A stretch of 64,000 bases of DNA from Nonomuraea sediminis (GCF_018531495.1 NZ_JAHDTI010000017.1:163978-227977), one strand, 5' to 3'; counted from the first letter of the stretch, positions 27,926-36,126 are shown. A program made the numbers and translations. Notes: generated by a model not told the origin, from the letters alone.

Positions 27926-28126
27926 TCAGACCGCGCGAACGGCCTCCGCCTGCGGCCCCTTCTGTCCCTGCGTGATCTCGAACTCGACACGCTGGCCCTG
28001 TTCGAGAGAGCGGTACCCGTCCATCATGATCGCTGAGTAATGGACGAATACATCTTTACCACCGTCAACAGCGATGAAGCCGTAGCCTTTGTCCGCGTTG
28101 AACCACTTGACGGTGCCCTGCGCCAC
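27926..28126 (-). CDS. Cold-shock protein, CspA family
   Basis: 66 residues from GTG 28126, AGGAG six bases upstream. The whole protein is one cold-shock domain: GTVKWFNADKGYGFIAVDGG (RNP1 in KGYGFI), then DVFVHYSAI (RNP2). It ends EAVRAV at the usual family length. CspA-type proteins bind single-stranded nucleic acid and melt RNA structure. The double methionine and tyrosine insert (IMMDGYRSLEQGQ) is typical of actinobacterial members. It has its own terminator before groEL. Confidence 0.95.
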   Translation of the reverse strand: MAQGTVKWFNADKGYGFIAVDGGKDVFVHYSAIMMDGYRSLEQGQRVEFEITQGQKGPQAEAVRAV

Positions 28127-28325
28127 TTCCGACTCCTCTTACTGGGCTCACAGATCCCGCCCATTCCTCTCGCGAGACCCGCAATCGCCATGACTTATGC
28201 GAAATCAAGCCAGACGATCGCCCTCGACCATACCTGTGGCACGGTGTATGGCAACAGAGTCAATCGGAAAACTCCGCATTTCATCCAGAGCTGAGTTGTT
28301 CAACCTTGAATTGTCCAGAAATGCG

Positions 28326-28350
28326 GAAGGCGCCCACGGGGGGCGCCTTC
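28326..28350 (-). terminator. Terminator of the metM-metO operon
   Basis: Perfect 10-bp stem GAAGGCGCCC (28326-28335) and GGGCGCCTTC (28341-28350), loop ACGGG, 12 bases past the stop of the sulfur-carrier gene. Confidence 0.82.
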
Positions 28351-28362
28351 TCGTCCGGACGG

Positions 28363-28638
28363 TCAGCCGCCGGCGACTGCCGGGATGATGGAGATCTGTG
28401 CCCCCTCGGGGGCTACAGTGTCGAGCCCCTCGGCGAATCGGACATCCTCTTCACCCACGTAAACGTTGACAAAACGACGAATCTTGCCCGATTCATCCAG
28501 AATCCGCGCGCCGATACCCGGGTAGTCCGAGTCGAGCTTCGCGAACACCTCACGCAGAGTTGCACCTTCGCCACTGACTTCCGCGTTACCCCCGGTGTAG
28601 GTGCGCAGAATGGTGGGAATCCGTACTGACACGCTCAT
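28363..28638 (-). CDS. metO: MoaD/ThiS-like sulfur-carrier protein (MetO/CysO type)
   Basis: 91 residues from ATG 28638; AAAGGAAG overlaps the stop of the upstream gene and sits eight bases before this ATG. The protein is a ubiquitin-like carrier: SVSVRIPTILRTYTGG at the start, IRRFVNVYVGEEDVRF in the middle and the di-glycine end IIPAVAGG, which is thiocarboxylated in this family. It closely resembles mycobacterial CysO, including the AVAGG tail. In Streptomyces the gene directly after a threonine-synthase paralogue has been reported as MetO, the sulfur donor for homocysteine formation by MetM. The same order and a SAM riboswitch here support that role over cysteine synthesis; assignment by context. 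Confidence 0.85.
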   Translation of the reverse strand: MSVSVRIPTILRTYTGGNAEVSGEGATLREVFAKLDSDYPGIGARILDESGKIRRFVNVYVGEEDVRFAEGLDTVAPEGAQISIIPAVAGG

Positions 28639-28653
28639 TTCCAAAACTTCCTT

Positions 28654-29883
28654 TCAGATCGCGCGGAACGCATCGAGAGAGGGCCGGATCACGGCCGTCG
28701 GCTTGGCGTCGTCCGAGACGGCGTCGAGCGTCTTGAGCCCGTCGCCGGTGTTGAGCACCACGGTCTCGGCCTCGGGGTCGAGCGTGCCGTTCTCGACCAG
28801 CTTCTTCAGCACGCCGACGGTGACCCCGCCCGCGGTCTCGGCGAAGATGCCCTCGGTCGAGGCGAGCAGCCTGATCGCCTCGACGATCTCGGCGTCCGTG
28901 ACGTCCTCGACCGCTCCCCCGGTACGGCGGGCGATGTCGAGGACGTAGGGCCCGTCGGCAGGGTTGCCGATGGCCAGCGACTTGGCGATGGTGTCGGGCT
29001 TGACCGGCTGGACCACGTCGTGCCCGGCCTTGAACGCGGCCGACACCGGCGAGCAGCCCAGCGCCTGCGCCCCGAAGACCTTGTACGGCGTGTCCTCCAC
29101 CAGCCCGAGCGCGATCAGCTCCTTGAACCCCTTGTCGATCTTCGTCAGCTGGGACCCGGAGGCGATCGGGATCACGATCTGCTCCGGCAGCCGCCACCCG
29201 AGCTGCTCGGCGATCTCGTAGGCCAGCGTCTTGGAGCCCTCGGCGTAGTAGGGCCGCAGGTTGACGTTGACGAAGCCCCACTTGTCGCCGAGCGGGTCGC
29301 CGATCAGCTCCGAGCAGAAGCGGTTGACCTCGTCGTAGGTGCCGTCGATGCCGATGAGCCTGCCGCCGAACACCCGGGCCATGGCGATCTTGGCCTGCTC
29401 CAGGTTGGCGGGGATGAACACGCACGCGTCCAGCCCGGCGCGCGCGGCGGCGGCCGTCACGGCGCCGGCCAGGTTGCCGGTGGAGGAGCACGACAGCGTG
29501 TGGAAGCCGAAGTTGCGGGCCGCCTCGACGGCGATGGCCACGACCCGGTCCTTGAAGGAGTGGGTGGGGTTGCCGGAGTCGTCCTTGACGTGCAGCGAGC
29601 GGATCCCCAGGGCCTTGCCCAGGTTGTCGGCCTTGACGAGCTTGGTCCAGCCCGGGTTCATGTTCCGCTTGGACGCCACGTCGGCGGGGACCGGAAGGAG
29701 GGGCTGGTAGCGCCAGATGTTGGTGGGGCCCGCCTCGATCTGCGCGCGGGTCACCGTACCGAAGTCGTAGGCCGCTTCGAGCGGCCCGAAACACTCGAGA
29801 CAGGCGAAGCTGGGACCCAGGTCATAGCGGGCGCCGCACTCACGGCAGGACAGAGCGACGGCAGGACCAAAGTCGAGCGACAT
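28654..29883 (-). CDS. metM: Threonine-synthase-like PLP enzyme, probable homocysteine synthase MetM
   Basis: 409 residues from ATG 29883. A zinc-ribbon-like start (CREC at 13-16, CLEC at 28-31) precedes a fold-type II PLP enzyme: GNPTHSFKDRVV holds the PLP lysine (Lys111), SCSSTGNLAGA the phosphate-binding loop. By homology it would be threonine synthase, acting on O-phosphohomoserine. Two things argue for the methionine branch: the sulfur carrier gene 15 bases downstream and a SAM-I riboswitch in the leader, which normally controls methionine/SAM genes. This matches the reported Streptomyces MetM/MetO route from O-phosphohomoserine to homocysteine. A plain ThrC remains possible; sequence alone does not separate them. 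Confidence 0.85.
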   Translation of the reverse strand: MSLDFGPAVALSCRECGARYDLGPSFACLECFGPLEAAYDFGTVTRAQIEAGPTNIWRYQPLLPVPADVASKRNMNPGWTKLVKADNLGKALGIRSLHVKDDSGNPTHSFKDRVVAIAVEAARNFGFHTLSCSSTGNLAGAVTAAAARAGLDACVFIPANLEQAKIAMARVFGGRLIGIDGTYDEVNRFCSELIGDPLGDKWGFVNVNLRPYYAEGSKTLAYEIAEQLGWRLPEQIVIPIASGSQLTKIDKGFKELIALGLVEDTPYKVFGAQALGCSPVSAAFKAGHDVVQPVKPDTIAKSLAIGNPADGPYVLDIARRTGGAVEDVTDAEIVEAIRLLASTEGIFAETAGGVTVGVLKKLVENGTLDPEAETVVLNTGDGLKTLDAVSDDAKPTAVIRPSLDAFRAI

Positions 29884-29898
29884 GAAGCGAGGCCTTCC

Positions 29899-30036
29899 CT
29901 CATCTTCGCCCGCGGCCACCTTGACCGCAGACCGGAATTGGCACCTTGTCCCGGCCGGCCTCGCCCTGTCGCGAGTCTCTAACCGGGAGGGTTGCCGGGG
30001 CTTCGCAGGGCCGGTCCCTCCACCCCTCTGGATGAG
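29899..30036 (-). ncRNA. SAM-I (S-box) riboswitch upstream of metM
   Basis: Reading the minus strand from 30036: CUCAUC (5' half of P1), CAGAGGGGUGGAGGGACCGG, GCCC, then GAAGCCCCGGCAACC, an 11-base P3 region with GGUUAGAG, AAGGUGCCAAUUCC, a P4 stem CUGCGG..CCGCGG, and GAUGAG (29904-29899, 3' half of P1). These are the conserved core blocks of the SAM-I class. GAUGAG runs straight into GGGAAGG, the Shine-Dalgarno sequence of metM ten bases from its ATG, so closing P1 would bury or crowd the ribosome site: a translational OFF switch. A minus-strand -10-like TACAGT lies at 30064-30059. No separate terminator hairpin is seen. Confidence 0.92.
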
Positions 30037-30108
30037 CAATATTCGGTTGTTGACCAGTACTGTACCCGGGCGCAACGGGGCCCAGAAAACCGTCTCAGCA
30101 AGTGAGAC

Positions 30109-30663
30109 TCAGCGATAGTCCTCCCCGAGCACGCCCTGGACGTACTTGCGGGCCTGGTGGATGCGGGACTTGGCGGTGCCGAGCGGGATGCCGAGCTGCT
30201 CGGCCACCTCGTTGTAGTCGAGCTGGACGATGTCGCGCAGCACCAGCGCCTGGGCCAGGTCCGGCTTGTCGGACTCCAGCGCCTCCATCGCGTCGAGCAG
30301 GTCGAGCCTCGACCCGGCGATCACGCTGACCCTGCGCACGTCGGGCTTCTGCATGGGCAGTTCGTCCGAGCTCTGCTCGGCGGCCCTGCGCTTCAGCGTG
30401 CGGTAGGTCGTCCGCGCGCAGTTCGCGGTCACGATGTGCAGCCAGGTGCTGAACCTCGCCCGCCCCTCGAACCGCCCGATGTTGCGGGCGACGGCCAGCA
30501 GCGTGTCCTGGGAGGCCTCCTCCGCGTCCTGGTGGTAGGGCAGGATCCGGCTGCAGTGCCGCAACACGTCAGGCTCGATCCGCCGCAGGAGCTCGCCGAG
30601 TGCGCGATGATCTCCGGCGGCGGCGGAGCGGGCCAGTTCCTCGGTTAGCTCATCAAGCGCCAT
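30109..30663 (-). CDS. ECF RNA polymerase sigma factor
   Basis: 184 residues from ATG 30663. Region 2: CSRILPYHQDAEEASQDTLLAVARNIGRFEGRARFSTWLHIVTANCART (about 37-85), with the FSTWLH region 2.4 signature. Region 4: PDLAQALVLRDIVQLDYNEVAEQLGIPLGTAKSRIHQARKYVQ, with the helix-turn-helix near residues 150-172. The inter-region linker is long and acidic. No anti-sigma gene is adjacent. Its stop lies 73 bases before the riboswitch leader of metM on the same strand; read-through into metM cannot be excluded because no hairpin separates them. Confidence 0.92.
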   Translation of the reverse strand: MALDELTEELARSAAAGDHRALGELLRRIEPDVLRHCSRILPYHQDAEEASQDTLLAVARNIGRFEGRARFSTWLHIVTANCARTTYRTLKRRAAEQSSDELPMQKPDVRRVSVIAGSRLDLLDAMEALESDKPDLAQALVLRDIVQLDYNEVAEQLGIPLGTAKSRIHQARKYVQGVLGEDYR

Positions 30664-30928
30664 AGCTGGGATCCTATGGTCGGAGGGAGCGTTATTGGAT
30701 ATCTCCCTGTTGAAAGGGGGGCGTTTCCTGCGGCTCGCGCCGTTGGACCCGCTTCATCGCTGACTGCCCGCCCGGGAGTGCTCCGTTGAGGTCCTGCCCC
30801 GGCTCCACGAGCCGACGCCGCCACCCCGGCGGCGAGAACATCCACCGCTGTATGACAATTGCCGCAGTCGATCCGCAGGAATTCGTTTCCGCTCTGGCCG
30901 CAGGCCGGGTGTCCACGGAGAGGGCCCG

Positions 30929-32353
30929 ATGAACAGCGTCCTGGTGGCCTCCAACAGAGGGCCTGTGTCGTTCACCGTGTCCGACGACGGGGTTCTGACC
31001 ATGAAACGCGGCGGTGGCGGGCTGGTCTCCGGCCTGTCAGGAGTCGCCAAGGACGAGGGTGTGCTGTGGGTCTGCGCCGCCCTGTCCGACGGCGACAGGA
31101 GCGCCGTACGGCAGGCCCCCGGCGGCCGCCTGGACCAGGCAGGCTACGAGACCGGGGCGGTGCGGATGCTGGACATCCCGCCCACCACGTTCCACCGCGC
31201 CTACAACGCCGTGGCCAACTCCACGCTGTGGTTCGTCAACCACCTGCTCTACGACACCCCGAACGCGCCCCTGTTCGGCACCAGGTTCCAGCGGGAGTGG
31301 GAGTCCTACCGCGACTACAACGGGGCGTTCGCGATGGCGCTGGCCGAGGAGGCGGGTCACGGGGCGCGGGTGATGGTGCAGGACTACCACCTGACCCTGA
31401 CCCCGGCGATGCTCCGCGCCGAGCGGCCCGACCTGCGCATCGCGCACTTCAGCCACACCCCGTGGGCGCCGCCCGAGTACTTCTCGCTGCTGCCCGACGA
31501 GGTGGCCAGGGAGGTGCTTGAGGGCATCCTGGGCGCCGACCACGCCGGGTTCCTGGCCGAGCGGTGGGCGTCGGCGTTCATGGACTGCTGCGCCACCCTC
31601 CTGGGCGCCGATATTTCTGGAAATAACGTTACATATGAGGGGCGCACGACCCAGATCGGCGTGCACGCGCTGGGCGTGGACGGCGACGAGCTGTGGGCGC
31701 GCGCCTGCGAGCCCGACGTCGAGTCGCACGTGACCGCGCTGCGCGCTCAGGTCGGCGACCGCCGCCTGATCGTCCGCATCGACAGGACCGAGCTGTCGAA
31801 GAACATCGTGCGCGGCCTGGTGGCCTACCGCGAGTTCCTGGCGGCCCACCCCGAGTGGCACGGCCGCGTGGTCCACCTGGCCTTCGCCTACCCCTCGCGC
31901 CACGACCTGCCCGAGTACCGCGAGTACACCGCCGCCGTGCAGCGCTGCGCCAAGGAGATCGAGGACGAGTACGCCACCGAGGACTGGGACCCGCTGATCC
32001 TCAACGTCGACGACGACTACCCGCGCTCGCTGGCCGCCTACCGCCTGGCCGACGTGCTGCTGGTCAACCCGATCCGCGACGGGATGAACCTGGTGGCCAA
32101 GGAGGGCCCGGTGCTGTCGGAACGGTGCGCGCTCGTGCTGTCGCGGGAGGCCGGCGCGGCGGCCGAGCTGGGCGAGCACGCGCTGGTCGTCAACCCCTAC
32201 GACGTCAGCGAGACCGCCGAGGCCCTGCATCAGGCGCTGGTGATGCCCGAGGACGAGCGCCGCCGCCGCCGCACCGCGCTCAGGGCCGCCGCCACGGCGT
32301 TGCCGCCGCAGCGCTGGATGGCCGCCCAGCTGGACGCCCTCGGGACACCCTGA
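30929..32353 (+). CDS. otsA: Trehalose-6-phosphate synthase (GT20)
   Basis: 474 residues from ATG 30929, GGAGAGGG upstream. It joins UDP-glucose (or ADP-/GDP-glucose) and glucose-6-phosphate. Landmarks: SNRGPVSF at the start and the GGGGLVSGL loop (28-37), VQDYHLTLTPAML, HFSHTPWAPPEYFSLLP, the acceptor/donor region RIDRTELSKNIVRG and NPIRDGMNLVAKE. The sequence RIDRTELSKNI in place of RLDYTKGI shows the divergent actinobacterial branch. An AT-rich run at 31610-31637 (DISGNNVTYE) uses codons rare elsewhere in the gene. The stop overlaps the next start (TGATG), so the MFS gene is translationally coupled; otsB lies 1.7 kb away on the other strand. Confidence 0.93.
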   Translation: MNSVLVASNRGPVSFTVSDDGVLTMKRGGGGLVSGLSGVAKDEGVLWVCAALSDGDRSAVRQAPGGRLDQAGYETGAVRMLDIPPTTFHRAYNAVANSTLWFVNHLLYDTPNAPLFGTRFQREWESYRDYNGAFAMALAEEAGHGARVMVQDYHLTLTPAMLRAERPDLRIAHFSHTPWAPPEYFSLLPDEVAREVLEGILGADHAGFLAERWASAFMDCCATLLGADISGNNVTYEGRTTQIGVHALGVDGDELWARACEPDVESHVTALRAQVGDRRLIVRIDRTELSKNIVRGLVAYREFLAAHPEWHGRVVHLAFAYPSRHDLPEYREYTAAVQRCAKEIEDEYATEDWDPLILNVDDDYPRSLAAYRLADVLLVNPIRDGMNLVAKEGPVLSERCALVLSREAGAAAELGEHALVVNPYDVSETAEALHQALVMPEDERRRRRTALRAAATALPPQRWMAAQLDALGTP

Positions 32354-33516
32354 TGCGGGAGGCGACCGAGCCCATCCGGTTGACCCGCGATCGTCCCACC
32401 TGGCTGATCTACCTGCAGCTCGGCACCTTCGCCACCTACCTGTACGGCCTGAGCGCCGCCGTCCCGCTGCTGCGCGCCGACGAGCGCACCTCGGCCACCG
32501 TCGCGGGCCTGCACGGCACCGCGATGGCGCTGGCCACGATCGCCGCGGGCCTGGCCCTGCCATACCTGACGAACAGGTACGGCAGGCGGGCCTCCACCTG
32601 GCTGGGCGTGGCCGGCATGAACGCCGGCGTGGTCCTGGTCGTGTTCTCCTCCTCGCTGCCGCTCACGCTGCTGGGCTACGCGGTGTCCGGAGGCTTCGGC
32701 TCGCTGATGCTGTACGCGGCGATGGCCGCGCTGAGCGACCACCACGGCCCGGCGGGAGCGGCGGCCATCAGCGAGGCGAACGCGGTCGGCGTGGTGATCG
32801 GCAGTTCCGTCACGTTCCTGATCAGCGCGATGGCGGGCACGGCGCTCGGCTGGCGCGCGGCGCTGCTGGTGACGCCGCTGCTCACGGTCGCGGTGGCCGC
32901 GGCACTCGGCCGGGTGTGGACCTCAGCGCCCGCGACGCCGCCCGAGCCCGCGCACGGCTCCGCGCGGCGGCCGGGGTGGCGCTTCCACGTGAGCGGGGCG
33001 GTGCTGTGCTGCTGCGTGGCGCTGGAGTTCTCCTTCAACCTGTGGGCCGTCTCGCTGCTGGCCGCGCAGACCGGGCTGAGCCTGGCCACGGCGGCCACCG
33101 GGCTGAGCGCGATGATCGCCGGGATGGCCGCGGGCCGCTTCGCGGGAGCGCGGCTGGCGCTGCGGGTGCCGCACACGCGGTTGTTCGCCGGCGCCCTGGC
33201 CGTCGCGGCCGCCGGTTGGCTGATCTTCTGGTCGGCCACCGACCCGTTGCTCGGCTACGCGGGGCTGGCGCTGAGCGGGCTGGGCATCTCGCTGCACTTC
33301 CCGCTGGCGCTGTCGGCGATGATCGGCAACTCCGGCGGCAGGCCCGACCTGGCGGCGGCCGCCTCGCCGATGTGGGCGGGGGCGGCGATGGCGGTCGGGC
33401 CGTTCGTGCTCGGTGCGCTGGCCGACGGATTCGGCACGCGGGCGGCGTTCCTGCTGGTGCCCGTCCTGATCGGCCTGGCCGTCGGCGGGGTGCTCACTGC
33501 CAGGACGCGTTCTTGA
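32353..33516 (+). CDS. MFS transporter coupled to otsA
   Basis: 387 residues from ATG 32353, overlapping the otsA stop by one base. Twelve hydrophobic segments are seen, with the MFS loop after helix 2 in LTNRYGRRASTWLG and an internal cytoplasmic loop RVWTSAPATPPEPAHGSARR between the two halves. It belongs to the YbfB/CynX-like set of short MFS proteins. Coupling with otsA hints at a role around sugar or osmolyte movement, but no sequence feature shows a substrate. Its last 23 bases overlap the convergent secreted-protein gene. Confidence 0.85.
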   Translation: MREATEPIRLTRDRPTWLIYLQLGTFATYLYGLSAAVPLLRADERTSATVAGLHGTAMALATIAAGLALPYLTNRYGRRASTWLGVAGMNAGVVLVVFSSSLPLTLLGYAVSGGFGSLMLYAAMAALSDHHGPAGAAAISEANAVGVVIGSSVTFLISAMAGTALGWRAALLVTPLLTVAVAAALGRVWTSAPATPPEPAHGSARRPGWRFHVSGAVLCCCVALEFSFNLWAVSLLAAQTGLSLATAATGLSAMIAGMAAGRFAGARLALRVPHTRLFAGALAVAAAGWLIFWSATDPLLGYAGLALSGLGISLHFPLALSAMIGNSGGRPDLAAAASPMWAGAAMAVGPFVLGALADGFGTRAAFLLVPVLIGLAVGGVLTARTRS

Positions 33517-34063
33517 GCACCGCGTCGAGGCCGGGGGTGCTGAACTGGTCCACGATGAGGATCCTGCTCTTGGGCAGGAACCATTCGCGCTGGACGTAGC
33601 GCAGCTTCACGCTCTCGAGGTGCTCGTAGGGGCGGCAGGAGAAGTTCCAGGCCCGGTAGGCGGCCTTGTGGCCGGGACCGACCTGGCGCAGTCCTTCGGA
33701 CTTCGGCTTGTCGAAGCTCTGGGCCAGTTTGCGCTTGATCGGGCACGGCTGCACGTCGGTGGCCGGGTAGTAGGGCCGCTTGCCCGTGTAGGGATTGAAC
33801 AGTTCCTGGCCTTCCTTGATGGCCTTGGGACCGAACACCCAGAAGGCCTGGCACTCCTGCCCGTTGTAGCCCGCCTTCGGCTTGGCGCACGTGCCGGTCA
33901 CGACCTTGAGCCAGTCTCCCTTGCCGGAGACCTTCCAGCCGCTCGGGAGGGTGAGCGTCATGCCGCGGAAGCTCAGCGTGCCGGTGGAGGCGTTGGCGGG
34001 AAGCGCGACCAGGGCGGTGGCGGTGGCGGCGATCGCCGCGACGGCCAACAGGGATCTCCTCAT
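33494..34063 (-). CDS. Secreted protein, unknown function
   Basis: 189 residues from ATG 34063. The signal peptide is clear: MRRSLLAVAAIAATATALVA followed by a signal peptidase I site at PANAS (about residue 26). The mature protein starts with LSFRGMTLTLPSGWKVSG, a pattern seen in actinobacterial secreted proteins of unknown role, and has four cysteines (TCAKPK, QECQAF, QPCPIK, FSCRPY) that could form two disulfides. It lies 26 bases after otsB on the same strand, so it is probably in that operon, and overlaps the convergent MFS gene by 23 bases. Confidence 0.75.
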   Translation of the reverse strand: MRRSLLAVAAIAATATALVALPANASTGTLSFRGMTLTLPSGWKVSGKGDWLKVVTGTCAKPKAGYNGQECQAFWVFGPKAIKEGQELFNPYTGKRPYYPATDVQPCPIKRKLAQSFDKPKSEGLRQVGPGHKAAYRAWNFSCRPYEHLESVKLRYVQREWFLPKSRILIVDQFSTPGLDAVLKNASWQ

Positions 34064-34089
34064 GGGCGCGACCCTAGCTACGCGCACTT

Positions 34090-34878
34090 TCAGCCGAGTT
34101 GCAGGCTGTCGCAAAGCTCGCGCAGCAGCGCGACCACGCCGCCGGGGCCGTCGACGACCATGTCAGCCCGTTCCGCCAGGGCGGTGACCTCGGCCGAGCC
34201 GCTGCACACCTTCACACCGGGCATTCCCGAGGCCTCGACGGCGTCGAAGGCCGCCAGGTCGCCCAGATCGTCGCCGACGAACATGACCGAGCGCGCACCC
34301 CGCTCGGCCAGGAAGAGACCGAGGGCGTGGCCCTTGTCCATGCCGGACGGCCGCAGTTCGAGCACCATGCGGCCGGGTTCGACGACCAGGCCGTGCTTCT
34401 CGGCCAGCTTGGCCAGGGGCTCGCGCAGGACGGCCAGGTAACCCTCGGGATCGGGGCTGCGGCGGGTGTGCACGGCGACGGCGCGGCCCTTGTCCTCGAT
34501 CGTCACACCGCGCAGGCCGAGCGAGTCGAGCAGCAGCGGCAGCTCCGCGGCCGCCCGCGGGACCCCCGGCGGTGGCGGGGGCCCGCTGACGCGCCCCTTC
34601 TCCCAGCGTTCGAAGCCGTAGTGGCCGAGGACGACGAGCCCAGGCACGTCGGCCAGCCCCTGTCCGAGCTCCAGCACAGTGGCGACGGGCCGCCCCGTGA
34701 CGATGGCCACGGCGCCCACGTGCCTGCCGAGCTCGGCCAGGACGGCGGGGGCTTCAGGGTGGATCCGCGCCGCGGCGGGGTCGGGCACGATCGGCGCCAG
34801 GGTGCCGTCGAAGTCGAGCCCGATCACCGCGCCCGCGGGATCTTTCAGTATCGATTGGATTCCAGGGATGTTCCTCAC
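34090..34878 (-). CDS. otsB: Trehalose-6-phosphate phosphatase
   Basis: 262 residues from GTG 34878. HAD motifs: GLDFDGTLAPI (nucleophile Asp22, Asp24), AIVTGRP (motif II), the lysine in GMDKGHALGLFL (motif III) and FVGDDLGDLAAFDAV (motif IV). The GYFE-like GHYGFERWEKG and ELRPSGMDKGHAL blocks are specific to OtsB. It removes phosphate from trehalose-6-phosphate made by OtsA, encoded nearby on the opposite strand. The gene follows DUF3263 by 21 bases. Confidence 0.93.
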   Translation of the reverse strand: MRNIPGIQSILKDPAGAVIGLDFDGTLAPIVPDPAAARIHPEAPAVLAELGRHVGAVAIVTGRPVATVLELGQGLADVPGLVVLGHYGFERWEKGRVSGPPPPPGVPRAAAELPLLLDSLGLRGVTIEDKGRAVAVHTRRSPDPEGYLAVLREPLAKLAEKHGLVVEPGRMVLELRPSGMDKGHALGLFLAERGARSVMFVGDDLGDLAAFDAVEASGMPGVKVCSGSAEVTALAERADMVVDGPGGVVALLRELCDSLQLG

Positions 34879-34899
34879 GCGGCAGCCGTACCCAGCCGG

Positions 34900-35202
34900 T
34901 CAGGGACGCATGCCGAGCCGCCTGGCGGCGCGCTCGCGCTGTCGCGAGGCCCGCAGCCGGCGCAGCCGCTTGACCAGCATGGGGTCCTGCTCAAGCGCCT
35001 CGGGTCGGTCGATGAGCTCGCCGAGGAGCTGGTAGTAACGGGTGGCGGAGAACCCGAAGGCCTCCTTGATGGCCTGCTCCTTGGCGCCCGCGTAGCGCCA
35101 CCACTGGCGCTCGAAGGCGAGGAGCTCGAGATCACGGTCGGAGAGGGGGTGGCGGGACGGTTCCTGGGCAGCACTGTCACCGCTGACCGGTGCAGTGTCC
35201 AT
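34900..35202 (-). CDS. DUF3263 protein
   Basis: 100 residues from ATG 35202. The diagnostic core is LSDRDLELLAFERQWWRYAGAKEQAIKEAFGFSATRYYQLLGELIDRPEALEQDPMLVKRLRRLR, a helix-turn-helix-like fold: the SATRYYQLL segment resembles a recognition helix. The ends are acidic (N) and basic (C). DUF3263 is conserved through actinobacteria; a DNA-binding role is plausible but unproven. It precedes otsB by 21 bases and is divergent from the SAM hydrolase-family gene. Confidence 0.88.
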   Translation of the reverse strand: MDTAPVSGDSAAQEPSRHPLSDRDLELLAFERQWWRYAGAKEQAIKEAFGFSATRYYQLLGELIDRPEALEQDPMLVKRLRRLRASRQRERAARRLGMRP

Positions 35203-35319
35203 GGTCTCCTCCTCGGTGGGAGCGCCCGACGATCACGTCGTGCGCACGCGGCCCGCAGCCATCGTAATGTGCGGAGTACGGGTGTTCACGGCGGATTGGG
35301 AGACGTACAGTCACTAAAT

Positions 35320-36126
35320 GTGACCCAAGTCATCACGCTTCTCACCGACTACGGGTTGGAAGATGGCTATGTGGCGGCCTGTCATGGAGTGATTGCTGGG
35401 ATCGCTCCGGAGACCCGCGTGATCGACGTATGCCATCTGGTGCCTTCAGGCGATGTACGGCGGGGCGCCGCGATCCTCGCGCAGACCATCCCGTACCTGC
35501 CCAAGGGTGTCCACATTGGAGCGGTGGACCCGGGCGCGGGCGGAGCCAGACGGCCCGTGGCGGTCGAGGCGGGCGGGCGGATCTTCATCGGCCCCGACAA
35601 CGGGCTGCTGTCGTGGGCGATCCACGCCAGCGGCGGGGCGCGAGCGGCGTACGAGCTCTGCAACGAGGAGTACTTCCTGCACCCGGTGTCACCGACCTTC
35701 CACGGGCGGGACGTGTACGCCCCGGTGGCCGGGCGGCTGTGCTGCGGGCTCAAGGCCGCCGACCTGGGCCCCGCGTACCCGGTCGAGCGGCTGGTGTCGC
35801 TGCCCGAACCCACCTCGGTGATCCGTGAGGGCTGCGTGGAGGGCGAGGTGGTCTCGGTCGACCGCTACGGCAACACGCAGTTGTCGATCGCGGCGGGCGA
35901 CCTGGCCGCGCTGGGAGTTCGGCTGGGCGACACGCTGGGCGTGCGGCTGGGGCGGCGGCAACTGTCGATGCCGTTCCGCGAGACGTACGCGGCGGTGCCG
36001 CCGGGCGAGCTGGTGGCCTTCGCGGACTCGGCGGGCCTGATCGCGCTCGCGGTGAACGCCGGTGACGCGGCGCAGCGGCTGGGACTGCCGCCGGGGGCGC
36101 ACGTCCGCCTGTCACCAACACCCTAA
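35320..36126 (+). CDS. SAM hydrolase / SAM-dependent halogenase family protein (DUF62)
   Basis: 268 residues from GTG 35320 (VTQVITLLTDYG). No Shine-Dalgarno sequence is near; a -10-like TACAGT at 35306-35311 makes a leaderless message likely. Family marks: LLTDYGLEDGYVAACHGVI, the DVRRGAAIL segment with the Asp-Arg pair, VDPGAGG, IGPDNGLLSWA, HGRDVYAPVA with the histidine, and the C-terminal barrel VDRYGNTQLSI. Most bacterial members split S-adenosylmethionine into adenosine and methionine; the few halogenases keep extra loop inserts that are not seen here. It stands alone. Confidence 0.88.
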   Translation: MTQVITLLTDYGLEDGYVAACHGVIAGIAPETRVIDVCHLVPSGDVRRGAAILAQTIPYLPKGVHIGAVDPGAGGARRPVAVEAGGRIFIGPDNGLLSWAIHASGGARAAYELCNEEYFLHPVSPTFHGRDVYAPVAGRLCCGLKAADLGPAYPVERLVSLPEPTSVIREGCVEGEVVSVDRYGNTQLSIAAGDLAALGVRLGDTLGVRLGRRQLSMPFRETYAAVPPGELVAFADSAGLIALAVNAGDAAQRLGLPPGAHVRLSPTP

